From Archangium lipolyticum (lineage in GTDB: Bacteria > Myxococcota > Myxococcia > Myxococcales > Myxococcaceae): a stretch of DNA of 64,000 bases. How positions within the stretch are numbered: the first letter of the stretch is position 1; each line of letters starts with the position of its first letter. Below, piece after piece: positions 43,019 to 51,876 of the stretch. The notes beneath the pieces are model-generated. The model did not search any database. It was not told the DNA's origin and worked only from the letters and a program-made list of their open reading frames with translations. The position numbers and the translations under genes were made by a program. Where the stretch lies: the NCBI RefSeq assembly GCF_024623785.1, contig NZ_JANKBZ010000010.1, positions 248,001-312,000 of the forward strand, read 5' to 3'.

Positions 43019-44388
43019 GGCGCACCCTGGCGGAGGAGGAAGAGCTCGCCGGTGCCGTCCGGCCGGGTGAGGCCCACCACCACCTCGCGGCGCTTGTCCC
43101 CGTCCAGGTTGGCCGTCACCACGTGCAGGGCGCGGCCGGAGGGCAGGGCGCCCTGCCAGAGGGGCTCGTGCGTGGTGGGATCGCTCCCGTTGGTCCTGAA
43201 GACGCGCAGGGTGTCCGGCGAGGGTTGGAGCTCGGGCGAGGTGGTGAGCAGCTCCGGCGTCCCATCCCCGTCCAGGTCCCCGAGTGCGCTGCCAGCGCCG
43301 AGTCCGGAGAGCGGCAGGGGGGCGCCCGGGAGCCGCGCGAAGAAGGAGGCCGAGCCGTCCGGGTGGACGAGCAGGACGCGGGAGTTGGCGGCGCTGAAGG
43401 TGGTGAAACGCGCGGGCACGCCGGGCAGCGCCGTGCCGCCGAGCCGCACCTCGGGGGCGAAGGCCGTCTGTCCCGGGACGAAGCCGCCGCGCGCGTCCGG
43501 AGCCAACTGGGGCGCGTCGAGCCTGGACACGACGTTCAGCGCGCCACCCGCCAGCGCGAGCACCTCGCCCTGGGCGAAGCGGGTGGAGAAGGCGGCGAGG
43601 CGCGGCGGCCCGGAGAGGATGGCCAGCGCGCCGAAGGGCTCGCGCGTGGGCGCGGGGCCGGGGGGCAGCGCCGCCAACGAGCGCTCCGCGACGAGGCGTC
43701 CATCCGCGGCGAAGACGAAGACGGAGCGCTCGGTGAGCGCGGCCACCTCGTCCTTGCCGTCCCCATCGAGGTCCCCTGCGGCGAGCGCGGCGGGCGGGGA
43801 GGGCAGGCGCGCGAGCACGGCGCCCAGCAGGCGCAGGGGGCGCGGCTCCTCAGGGAGCGGCGTCTGCGTGCGCGGAGGCTCCACGGCGGCGAGCGCGAGG
43901 GCCGCGGCATCGGCCTCCACGGACTGGGCGAGGGCCGCGCCGGGCGAGGGGGCGCGGGTGGCCATGCGGCCGGACCAGAAATTCACCCAGGTGCCGAACA
44001 CGTCGCCGTGCGCGCGCAGCTCTCCGCCCTCCACGCCCAGGGTGAGGCGCACCAGGGCGCGGGCTCCCTGCTCACGGGCGAGCGCCTCGGCGGCCTCGGG
44101 GGAGGGCGCCTCCAGCACCACGGGGCCGAGCCGGGCGGAGGCGAGGCGCGAGGCGAGCAGCGTCCCGAAGGCGCGCCGCAGCTCGGGAGCGCCGCCGGAC
44201 AGGTGCAGGGCCACGGGCGGCTCGGGTTGCACCGAGCGCACGTCCGCGGCCACGGCCTGGGCGAGCCGCTCGAGGGCCGGGGCGGCCGGGGTGGAGGGCG
44301 CGCCCGGAGCGGGCTGGGGTGCGAGGGGGTTGGCGGCCGGAGCGGGGAGCGCGGCCAGCAGCAGCGCGGCGGCGAGGGCCCGGCTCAC
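43015..44388 (-). CDS. FG-GAP/VCBS-repeat exported protein
   Basis: The 457-residue protein has a signal peptide (AAALLLAALPAPAAN) and a Pro/Ala linker. Three DxDxDG calcium-type motifs mark FG-GAP repeats: AAGDLDGDGKDEVAALTERS, SALGDLDGDGTPELLTTSPE, and TANLDGDKRREVVVGL. Beta-propeller periplasmic protein. Coupled by ATGA overlaps to the PBP1A gene upstream and the solute-binding gene downstream. Confidence 0.75.
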   Translation of the reverse strand: MSRALAAALLLAALPAPAANPLAPQPAPGAPSTPAAPALERLAQAVAADVRSVQPEPPVALHLSGGAPELRRAFGTLLASRLASARLGPVVLEAPSPEAAEALAREQGARALVRLTLGVEGGELRAHGDVFGTWVNFWSGRMATRAPSPGAALAQSVEADAAALALAAVEPPRTQTPLPEEPRPLRLLGAVLARLPSPPAALAAGDLDGDGKDEVAALTERSVFVFAADGRLVAERSLAALPPGPAPTREPFGALAILSGPPRLAAFSTRFAQGEVLALAGGALNVVSRLDAPQLAPDARGGFVPGQTAFAPEVRLGGTALPGVPARFTTFSAANSRVLLVHPDGSASFFARLPGAPLPLSGLGAGSALGDLDGDGTPELLTTSPELQPSPDTLRVFRTNGSDPTTHEPLWQGALPSGRALHVVTANLDGDKRREVVVGLTRPDGTGELFLLRQGAP

Positions 44389-46991
44389 AAACCCCCCCGG
44401 CTACCTTCCTGGAGGAAGAAGTCGCTGGGGCTGACGTGGCCGGGCGGGGGCGCCTCGGCGGTGGGCTGGGTGCCATCGAGGAAGGACTCGAGCCGGCCGG
44501 GCACGGAGTTGCCCGCGAGCAGGCCGGTGGCGGGATCGATGCGCACCTGCACCACGCCGGGGGGCACCTCGAACTCTCGCGAGGGCAGGCCCTGGTGGGC
44601 GGCGCGCATGAACTCCAGCCAGATGGGGAGGGGCGCGCGGCCACCCGTCTCGCTGCTGCCCAGGGGCGAGTGGTCATCGAAGCCCACCCACGCGCTGGCG
44701 ACCCAGTCCGCGGTGAAGCCGGAGAACCAGGCGTCGCGGTTCTCGCTGGCGGTGCCCGTCTTGCCGGCGGCGGGCCGGTTGAGCTCCGTCACCGCGCGGG
44801 CCGTGCCCTCCTCCACCACGCTGCGCATCAGCGACGTGGTGAGGTAGGCCACCGCCGGGGGCAGCGTCTCCTCGAAGGCCGGCTGGTGCTCCTCCAGCAC
44901 CTTGCCCTGCGCGTTCGTCACCTTCAGCAGCATGAGGGGCTCGGCGTAGCGGCCGTTGGCCTGCAGCGTGGCGTAGGCGTTGGCGGCCTCCAGGACGGAG
45001 ACCTCGCCGGTACCCAGGGCCAGGGTGAGGTTCTCCGGCAGTGGCGAGCGGATGCCCGCGCGGCGGGCGAAGTCGATGGCGGCCGCGGGCGTGATGGCCT
45101 CGATGAGGCGCACGGAGACGGTGTTCTTGGACTTGGTGAGGGCCTCGCGCAGCGTCATGGGGCCCTCGAAGGTCCGGTCGTAGTTCTGCGGCTTCCACGT
45201 CTTGCCGGTGTACGGGTCGCGGATGGCCTCGGGGGCGTCGTTCACCGTGCTGATGGGGGTGTAGCGCCCGCTGCCGAGCGCGGCGCCATAGAGGAAGGGC
45301 TTGAAGGACGAGCCGGGCTGGCGCCGGGCCTGGGTGGCGCGGTTGAAGGGCGAGAGCTTGAAGTCATAGCCGCCCACCAGCGCCACCACGTTGCGGTTGC
45401 GCGGGTCGATGACGACGAGGCCGCCCTGGGCGAGCGGCACCTGGTCCAGCGTGGCCTCCAGCAGCGCGGGGGCGGGCGTCACGCGCAGCACGCGCACCAG
45501 GACGATGTCCCCCACCTTCATCACGTCCGACATCTTCGAGGGGGCGCTCTTGCCCTTCTGGCGCGCCCAGGTGACGGTGGAGAAGGGAATCTCCGCGGTG
45601 CGGCCCACCAGGTCCACGCGGGCCTTCTTGCCGGAGTCATCCACCTGGGTGACGAAGCCGGCCACGCGCAGGCCCTCCTTGAGGGGCTGCAACTGCACGT
45701 CGAGCGCGAGCTTCTCGTCGGGAGAGAGCGTGGCCTCCTCCTCCTCCTCGGCGGCGGTGGTCACCACCGGCTCCTCGGCCGGCTTGGGCTGCTGCTCGCC
45801 GGACTGCACGAGCGTGCCGAGGTCGGCCACGTAGGCGCCCTCCTTCTGGCGGCGGCCGGCTTCTTCGATCTGCTTGGCGATGAGGGGCTTGAGGCGCTCG
45901 AAGCGCGCGGGCTCCACCGTGCCGAGGGCGCCCCGGTAGCCCTGGCGCCGGTCCACCGCCTCCAGCCCGTTGCGCACCGCCTGGTCGGCGACGACCTGCA
46001 GCTTGGGCTGCATGGCGATGTCCACGCGCAGACCGCCGGTGAGCACGGCCTCCTCGCCGTAGCGGGCCACGAGCGTGCGGCGGATGTCCTCGGCGTAGTA
46101 GGGGCCCACCTCGGGGGGCGGCCGCGGGGCGAGCACGATGGGCTTCTCCAGCTCCGGCTCCACCTTCTCCTTGGGCAGGAAGCCCTGCGCCATCATCTGC
46201 CCCAGCACGTAGCGCTGGCGCTGCTTGGCCTTGACGATGTTCTTCTCCGGGTTGATGCGGTTGGGCGACTGCACCGTGCCCGCGAGCACCGCGGCCTCGC
46301 CGATGCTCAGGTTCTCCGCGTGCTTGCCGAAGTAGTAGAGCGCGGCCTCCTCGATGCCGCTGCGCCCCTGCCCGAAGTAGGACTGGTTGATGTAGAGGCC
46401 GAGGATCTGATCCTTGGTGAGCGTCTGCTCCACGCGCGGGGTGAGGATCCACTCGCGAATCTTTCGCGAGAGGCTGCGCTCGGGAGACAGGAGCATGTTC
46501 TTCACCACCTGCTGCGTGATGGTGGAGGCGCCGGACTTGCGGCTGCCGGGGATGAGGTTCTTCACACCGGCGCGGAACATGCCGATGAAGTCGAGACCCT
46601 CGTGCTTGTAGAAGTCGGCGTCCTCGGCGGCGAGGAAGGCGTTGCGCACGTGGGGCGGCAGCTTCTTGATGTCCACGACGGTGCGGCGCCCCTGGGGCAT
46701 GAAGAACTCGGCGCACACGGAGCCGTCGCCGCACCGCACCTTGGTGACCTGGGGCAGGGCGTAGGTGCGCAGCGCCTCGGGCGAGGGCAGGTCGCGGCTG
46801 AAGTAGAGGTAGGCGCCCACGAGGACGAGCGCGAGCAGCACCAGGCCCACGGCGCCCAGGACGAGCAGCCGCTTCGTCCAGCGCCACAGCCGGGCGCCCA
46901 GGCCGGGACGGGCCGGGGGCGCGGGGGGCACCGGAGAGGGGGAGGGGGAAGGGGATTGGGGCTGGGAGCTCATCTCGCGGGCCGGGTTCAT
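44385..46991 (-). CDS. Bifunctional class A penicillin-binding protein (PBP1A)
   Basis: Start ATG 46991 (MNPAREMSS) or 46973; 868 residues. Pro/Ser-rich cytoplasmic tail, transmembrane segment LLVLGAVGLVLLALVLVGAYL. The GT51 glycosyltransferase has EDADFYKHEGLDF and GASTITQQVVKNMLLSPERS. The transpeptidase has SSFK (RRQPGSSFKPFLYG), SKN (TKSKNTVSVRL) and KTG (AAGKTGTASENRDAWFSGF). Between them is an OB/insert domain with an acidic patch. Polymerises and cross-links peptidoglycan. First gene of a four-gene operon. Confidence 0.95.
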   Translation of the reverse strand: MNPAREMSSQPQSPSPSPSPVPPAPPARPGLGARLWRWTKRLLVLGAVGLVLLALVLVGAYLYFSRDLPSPEALRTYALPQVTKVRCGDGSVCAEFFMPQGRRTVVDIKKLPPHVRNAFLAAEDADFYKHEGLDFIGMFRAGVKNLIPGSRKSGASTITQQVVKNMLLSPERSLSRKIREWILTPRVEQTLTKDQILGLYINQSYFGQGRSGIEEAALYYFGKHAENLSIGEAAVLAGTVQSPNRINPEKNIVKAKQRQRYVLGQMMAQGFLPKEKVEPELEKPIVLAPRPPPEVGPYYAEDIRRTLVARYGEEAVLTGGLRVDIAMQPKLQVVADQAVRNGLEAVDRRQGYRGALGTVEPARFERLKPLIAKQIEEAGRRQKEGAYVADLGTLVQSGEQQPKPAEEPVVTTAAEEEEEATLSPDEKLALDVQLQPLKEGLRVAGFVTQVDDSGKKARVDLVGRTAEIPFSTVTWARQKGKSAPSKMSDVMKVGDIVLVRVLRVTPAPALLEATLDQVPLAQGGLVVIDPRNRNVVALVGGYDFKLSPFNRATQARRQPGSSFKPFLYGAALGSGRYTPISTVNDAPEAIRDPYTGKTWKPQNYDRTFEGPMTLREALTKSKNTVSVRLIEAITPAAAIDFARRAGIRSPLPENLTLALGTGEVSVLEAANAYATLQANGRYAEPLMLLKVTNAQGKVLEEHQPAFEETLPPAVAYLTTSLMRSVVEEGTARAVTELNRPAAGKTGTASENRDAWFSGFTADWVASAWVGFDDHSPLGSSETGGRAPLPIWLEFMRAAHQGLPSREFEVPPGVVQVRIDPATGLLAGNSVPGRLESFLDGTQPTAEAPPPGHVSPSDFFLQEGSRGGL

Positions 46992-47022
46992 GGGGCGCGG
47001 GGACAACGAAGGAGGAACGACG

Positions 47023-48012
47023 TTAGACCGGCGGGCGGGGAACCGGAATGGGGCTGGTTGCCCGTCCGGCCTCGCGGTTGAGCCGGTCCAGGTTGAGACG
47101 GGCCTTGAGGTCCCTGGGCGACAGGCGCGTGGCGGTGTCGAAGGCCATACGGGCCTCCTCGTAACGGCCGAGCCGTTCGTAGGCGAGACCCAGGTTGTTG
47201 TGAACATAGCTCACGTGGGGGAGCAGGTAGACGGCCTGGGCGAGTGCTTCGGCGGCCTGGGTGGCCTGGCCGGAGTGCAGGTAGGCCAGCCCGAGGTTGT
47301 TGAGCGCATACCCGTGGTACGGGTCGAGGTGTACGGCCTGTTTGAAGCGGGCGATGGCCTCGTCGAGCTGACCGGCGGACAGGTGGGCGCGGCCGAGGAC
47401 CTGGTAGATCTCCGGATACTCGGGGTCGAGCTCGACGGCGGCCTCGGCGGAGCGGAGGGCGCCCTCGGTGTCGCCGAGCTCGAGGAGGAGGCGGGCCTGC
47501 TCGACGAGGGGCTCGGGACCATCCGGGTAGAGGCGGGAGAGCTCCGCGTACGCGTCGGCGGCGAGCTGCTTCAGGCCGGTGAGGCGGGCGAGGCGGATGA
47601 GGGCATCGAGGGCATTCTCGGCGGCCTCGATGTCGTCGGCGGCGTCGTGGACGGCGCGGCGGGCCTCGGTGACGGCACCGGAGAGGTCACCCTCCTCGCG
47701 CAGGGCACGGGCCCGGGCGAGGTGGTCCACGGGGTAGAGGTGCTGCTCATGCGGGAGCGCGACCGTGTCCGCGGGCTCGGCGGGAGCGAGGTCCTCGACG
47801 GGCACCTCGGGGACCTCGTCCTGCAGGGGAACGTCCTCGATGGTGAGGGGCAGCTCCTGGCGGGAGACGGTCTCACGGGGCTGCTGTCCGGGGAGCGCGG
47901 TGGCCGCGAGACGCGGGGTGGCGAGGAGTCCCTGGGACCGCCGGAACGGGCTCGCATCACAGGCGGTGAGGGAGAGAGCGGCGAAGCAGGCGGACAGGAT
48001 GAGGTTCTTCAT
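47023..48012 (-). CDS. TPR-repeat lipoprotein
   Basis: Start ATG 48012 (MKNLILSACFAALSLTAC) with ribosome site AAGGAG; 329 residues. Lipobox LSLTAC, Cys18. After a disordered stretch, TPR repeats: GLKQLAADAYAELSRLYPDG, TEGALRSAEAAVELDPEYPE, LDEAIARFKQAVHLDPYHGY, ATQAAEALAQAVYLLPHVSY, YEEARMAFDTATRLSPRDLK. Periplasmic scaffold. Upstream of the PBP1A gene but separately started. Confidence 0.85.
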   Translation of the reverse strand: MKNLILSACFAALSLTACDASPFRRSQGLLATPRLAATALPGQQPRETVSRQELPLTIEDVPLQDEVPEVPVEDLAPAEPADTVALPHEQHLYPVDHLARARALREEGDLSGAVTEARRAVHDAADDIEAAENALDALIRLARLTGLKQLAADAYAELSRLYPDGPEPLVEQARLLLELGDTEGALRSAEAAVELDPEYPEIYQVLGRAHLSAGQLDEAIARFKQAVHLDPYHGYALNNLGLAYLHSGQATQAAEALAQAVYLLPHVSYVHNNLGLAYERLGRYEEARMAFDTATRLSPRDLKARLNLDRLNREAGRATSPIPVPRPPV

Positions 48013-48057
48013 GGTGACTCCTTGTCGGGAGGAGTCCACTGCGATGCCCGTGCCAGC

Positions 48058-48096
48058 CACCCTCTCCCTCTGGGAGAGGGCCGGGGTGAGGGTCTG
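48058..48096 (-). repeat. Palindromic intergenic repeat, copy 6 (reverse orientation)
   Basis: Read on the minus strand it gives AGACCCTCACCCCGGCCCTC and the GAGAGGG arm. Located between the divergent TPR and exonuclease III genes. Confidence 0.8.
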
Positions 48097-48274
48097 GGAG
48101 GACGCCTCTCCGCTCCCCGGGCGGGCGCGGTGCGGCCCGAGGGCCACACCGGGAACCCCGGGGGACCCGTGAGCCAGGGTGCCACAGTGCGCTACAGAAC
48201 CCAGGGGGGCACACACCGGAGGGGAAAGGGAAAAACCGTGGCGGGGGAAGAAGTGACGTGCGACGTTGGGCGGG

Positions 48275-49045
48275 ATGAAGATCGCTGCCTGGAACGTGAA
48301 CTCGGTGCGTGCCCGCCTGGACAGGCTGGTGGACTGGCTGAAGAGCGCTCAACCGGACGTGGTGTGCTTGCAGGAGCTGAAGTGCACGGAGTCCGACTTC
48401 CCGATGGAGGCGGTGCGGGAGGCGGGCTACCACGCGGCGGTGCACGGACAGAAGACGTACAACGGGGTGGCCATCCTGGCGAAGACGGAGCCGACGGACG
48501 TGGTGCGAGGCCTGTCGGACGGGGTGGACGACACGCACGCGCGGCTGATCGCGGCGACGGTGAACGGGGTGCGGGTGCTGAGCGTGTACGCGCCGAACGG
48601 GCAGGAGGTGGATTCGGAGCAGTACCAGTACAAGCTGCAGTGGTACGGGCGGCTGAGGCGCTACCTGGACACGCGGCACAAGCCGGGCGAGCCGCTGGTG
48701 CTGTGCGGTGACTGGAACGTGGCGCCCGAGAACATCGACGTCTGGGACGTGGCGTTGTGGGAGGGGCAGACGCTCTTCACCACGAAGGAGCGCAACGCGC
48801 TGAAGGAGCTGTGCGCGTTCGGGCTGACGGACACGTTCCGCAAGCTGCACCCGGACGAGCAGCGGTTCAGCTGGTGGGACTACCGGATGCTGGCGTTCCC
48901 GAAGAACAAGGGGCTGCGCATCGACCACATCTTCGCGACGGAGCCGATGGCGAAGCGGCTGGTGGCGGCGGACGTGGACCGCGAGGCGCGCAAGGGCAAG
49001 CAGCCGTCGGACCACGCGCCGGTGTGGGCCGAGTTCAAGGACTGA
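48275..49045 (+). CDS. xth: Exodeoxyribonuclease III
   Basis: Start ATG 48275 (MKIAAWNVNSVRARLDRLVD) with GGGCGGG upstream; 256 residues. Signature motifs of the AP-endonuclease family: NVNSVRARL, LQELKCTESDFP, YNGVAILAKTEP, GDWNVAPENIDVWD, FSWWDYRMLAFPKNKGLRID and SDHAPVWAEF. Repairs abasic sites and acts as 3' exonuclease. Confidence 0.95.
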   Translation: MKIAAWNVNSVRARLDRLVDWLKSAQPDVVCLQELKCTESDFPMEAVREAGYHAAVHGQKTYNGVAILAKTEPTDVVRGLSDGVDDTHARLIAATVNGVRVLSVYAPNGQEVDSEQYQYKLQWYGRLRRYLDTRHKPGEPLVLCGDWNVAPENIDVWDVALWEGQTLFTTKERNALKELCAFGLTDTFRKLHPDEQRFSWWDYRMLAFPKNKGLRIDHIFATEPMAKRLVAADVDREARKGKQPSDHAPVWAEFKD

Positions 49046-49087
49046 GTGTCCCGCACGTCGTACGTGGTGAATTAGAGTGGGTGCCCC

Positions 49088-50017
49088 ATGGAAGAGCTCC
49101 TGCGGTACCTCCTCACCGAGTCACCCGCTCCCGCGCCTCAGGGGTCCATCGAGGACTGGTGGGCGCGGCACCTGAGTCTGTCCTCGCGCTTCCCCCTTCC
49201 GGTGGACGTGGCGTTCGCCGGGGGCTTCGCGGCGGACCGGTTGGGTTACGCCTTCGCCTCGGGCTACCACTCCGCGCTGCGCGCCTTGTTTCCCCAACTG
49301 TCGCGCGAGCACCGGTACGCGCTGTGCGTGACCGAGGCCGGGGGTGGACATCCCGCGGCCATGAACACCCGGCTCACGGGCTCGGGAGAGGGCCCTCTCC
49401 GCCTGGAGGGCACCAAGGCCTTCGTCACCCTGGGCAGCGCGGCGGACGTGCTGCTGGTGGTGGCCACGGAGGGCCAGGACGAGCAGGGGCGCAACCGGCT
49501 CCGGTTGGTGCGGCTCGACGCGCGCCGGCCGGGAGTGACGCTCACGGAGCTGCCGCCGCCGCCCTTCGTTCCGGAGGTCCCGCACGCCGAGATGCGGCTG
49601 CACGAGGTGGAGGTAGCGCCGGATGACGTGCTGCCCGGGGATGGCTACGCGCGCTACGTCAAACCGTTCCGCACGGTGGAGGACTGCCACGTGTTCGCGG
49701 CGGTGCTCGGCTGGCTCATCCAGGTGGCGAGGCGCTCGGGCTGGCCGGACGAGGTGCGAGAGGAACTGCTCGCCCTGGCGGTGACGATGAGAGGGCTCGC
49801 GCAATCGGATCCGGCCTCCCCGGCGGTGCACCTGGCACTGGCGGGGGCGATCGACCAGTACCGGAGACGGGTGGACGGGCTGAGCCCCCTCTGGGAACAA
49901 GCGGACGAGCCCACGCGGGAACGCTGGGAGAGAGACAAGCTACTGCTCAACATCGCGGGCAAGGTGCGAGCGAAGCGCCGGGAAGCGGCCCGTCAGAAAC
50001 TGTCCTTCCCAGAGTGA
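49088..50017 (+). CDS. Acyl-CoA-dehydrogenase-like protein
   Basis: The 309-residue protein is shorter than true acyl-CoA dehydrogenases (about 380). It has the beta-domain pattern LCVTEAGGGHPAAMNTRLTG and LRLEGTKAFVTLGSAADVLL, a helical C-terminal part, and DDVLPGDGYARYVKPFRTVE. The FAD/substrate Glu region is not evident. It may be a degenerate ACAD. Function unknown. Confidence 0.6.
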   Translation: MEELLRYLLTESPAPAPQGSIEDWWARHLSLSSRFPLPVDVAFAGGFAADRLGYAFASGYHSALRALFPQLSREHRYALCVTEAGGGHPAAMNTRLTGSGEGPLRLEGTKAFVTLGSAADVLLVVATEGQDEQGRNRLRLVRLDARRPGVTLTELPPPPFVPEVPHAEMRLHEVEVAPDDVLPGDGYARYVKPFRTVEDCHVFAAVLGWLIQVARRSGWPDEVREELLALAVTMRGLAQSDPASPAVHLALAGAIDQYRRRVDGLSPLWEQADEPTRERWERDKLLLNIAGKVRAKRREAARQKLSFPE

Positions 50018-50030
50018 CAATGTGTATGCC

Positions 50031-50065
50031 CCCTCTCCCTCTGGGAGAGGGTTGGGGTGAGGGTC
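50031..50065 (-). repeat. Palindromic intergenic repeat, copy 7 (reverse orientation)
   Basis: CCCTCTCCCTCTGGGAGAGG followed by GTTGGGGTGAGGGT. Immediately after the acyl-CoA-dehydrogenase-like stop. Confidence 0.8.
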
Positions 50066-50176
50066 TTCCAGCTTCGGAAATCACGACCGTCCGAGTGCTC
50101 CCCAATCAAGCGGAGGAGCGCATCCGGCGTGGTCCTTATACGCTGTGCAGGAGCCCCGCAGGGGGGAGGAGACGAG

Positions 50177-51820
50177 ATGGAGTTCGACAGCGACTGGCTG
50201 ATCATCGGCTCGGGATTTGGCGGGAGCGTGAGTGCGCTGCGCCTGACGGAGAAGGGCTACCGGGTGGTGATGCTGGAGAAGGGCCGGCGCCTGGAGGCGA
50301 AGGACTTCCCCAAGACGAACTGGGACCTGAAGCGGTGGCTGTGGATGCCGCAGGTGGGGTGGAGGGGCCTGTTCAAGATGACGTTCTTCCGGCACGTCAC
50401 CGTGCTGTCGGGAGTGGGAGTAGGCGGAGGCTCGCTGGTGTACGCGAACACGCTGCCCATTCCGAAGGACGACTTCTTCCAGGCGCGCTCCTGGGGGCAC
50501 CTGGCGGACTGGAAGACGGAGCTGGCGCCGCACTACGCCACGGCGCGGAAGATACTGGGGGCGGTGGTGAACCCGATGCGTACGCTGCCGGACGAGATCA
50601 TCCAGCAGGTGGGCAAGGAGATGGGGCGGGAGGACCACCAGCCCACGACGGTGGCCATCTACTTCGGCAAGCCCGGGGAGACGGTGCCGGATCCGTTCTT
50701 CGGAGGCGAGGGGCCCGAGCGCACCGGCTGCAACTTCTGCGGAGCCTGCATGACGGGGTGCCGCTTCGGCGCCAAGAACACGTTGGACAAGAACTACCTC
50801 TACCTCGCGGAGAAGCGAGGCCTGACCATCCACGCGGACACGGAGGTGACCTGGGTACGCCCGTTGCCCGGAGGCGGTTACGAGGTGGAGGCGCTGGAGG
50901 GAACCTCGCGCTTTTCCCGCCGCAAGAGGCGCTTCACGGCGCGGCAGGTCATCTTCTCTGGCGGAGTGCTGGGCTCGGTGGATCTGCTCCTCAAACTCAA
51001 GGCCCACCCGGACGGGCTGCCCCGGCTGTCGGACCGGCTCGGTGACGGCGTGCGCACCAACTCCGAGGCCCTCATTGGCATCGTGGCCGGCAAGAGCCAG
51101 AGCCAGAACGACCTGTCGCGGGGCATCGCGATCGGCTCCATCCTGCACACGGATGCGCACTCGCACCTGGAGCCGGTGCGCTACGGGGCGGGCTCGGACT
51201 TCTTCCGCTCGCTCATGGCGCCCCACGTGGCGGGCGCCACCGCCCTGTCGAGGCTGGTGAAGCTGGCCGGCCTCTTCCTGCGCCATCCCCTCAAGCTGCT
51301 GAGCTCCTTCTTCATCCGGGACTTCGCGCGGCGGACGATGATCCTCCTCTATATGCGCACGCTGGATGGGCACCTGCGCATGAAGCGCGGGCGCGGGCTC
51401 TTCACCGGGGGGCGCAAGGCGCTCACCACCGGCCTGCAGGAAGGCCCCGCCCCCACGGCCAACATTCCCGAGGCCTCCGAGCTGGCCCACCGGGTGGCGG
51501 AGAAGCTGGACGGCATGGCCATGACCATGGCCACCGAGACGCTGATGGGCATCCCCACCACGGCGCACATCCTCGGCGGCTGCTGCATGGGGGACTCGCC
51601 CCAGACGGGCGTCATCGACTCCCAGCACCGGCTCTACGGCTACGAGGGCCTCTACGTCATCGACGGCTCGGCCATCTCGGCGAACCCGGGCGTCAATCCG
51701 TCACTCACCATCACCGCGCTGGCCGAGCGCGCCATGACCTTCATCCCCGCCCGGCAGCAGGTGGACGACACGACGCGTGCAACGGAGGCCGTCGCGCGCC
51801 CCGTCGCGCTCGGGGCGTGA
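50177..51820 (+). CDS. GMC-family (cholesterol-oxidase-like) oxidoreductase
   Basis: Start ATG 50177 (MEFDSDWLIIGSGFGGSVSA) with ribosome site GGGGGAGGAGACGAG; 547 residues. FAD-binding GSGFGGS (11-17). GVGVGGGSLVYANTLPIP and the Cys cluster CNFCGACMTGC (Cys185, 188, 191, 195) followed by AKNTLDKNYL are typical of class I cholesterol-oxidase-like GMC enzymes. C-terminal GMC box: LYVIDGSAISANPGVNPSLT. Oxidises a sterol or other alcohol; substrate unknown. The Cys cluster spacing resembles a ferredoxin site. Confidence 0.88.
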   Translation: MEFDSDWLIIGSGFGGSVSALRLTEKGYRVVMLEKGRRLEAKDFPKTNWDLKRWLWMPQVGWRGLFKMTFFRHVTVLSGVGVGGGSLVYANTLPIPKDDFFQARSWGHLADWKTELAPHYATARKILGAVVNPMRTLPDEIIQQVGKEMGREDHQPTTVAIYFGKPGETVPDPFFGGEGPERTGCNFCGACMTGCRFGAKNTLDKNYLYLAEKRGLTIHADTEVTWVRPLPGGGYEVEALEGTSRFSRRKRRFTARQVIFSGGVLGSVDLLLKLKAHPDGLPRLSDRLGDGVRTNSEALIGIVAGKSQSQNDLSRGIAIGSILHTDAHSHLEPVRYGAGSDFFRSLMAPHVAGATALSRLVKLAGLFLRHPLKLLSSFFIRDFARRTMILLYMRTLDGHLRMKRGRGLFTGGRKALTTGLQEGPAPTANIPEASELAHRVAEKLDGMAMTMATETLMGIPTTAHILGGCCMGDSPQTGVIDSQHRLYGYEGLYVIDGSAISANPGVNPSLTITALAERAMTFIPARQQVDDTTRATEAVARPVALGA

Positions 51821-51876
51821 GATTCACCAGGGGTTCATGACCGGAGGAGGGCCCTCGTGGTACGGAGGGGCCTCCC

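Noticed and set aside
44319-47081. Long plus-strand open frame opposite the PBP1A gene
   Set aside because: Antisense shadow of the PBP1A gene in GC-rich DNA, with no ribosome site or domain.
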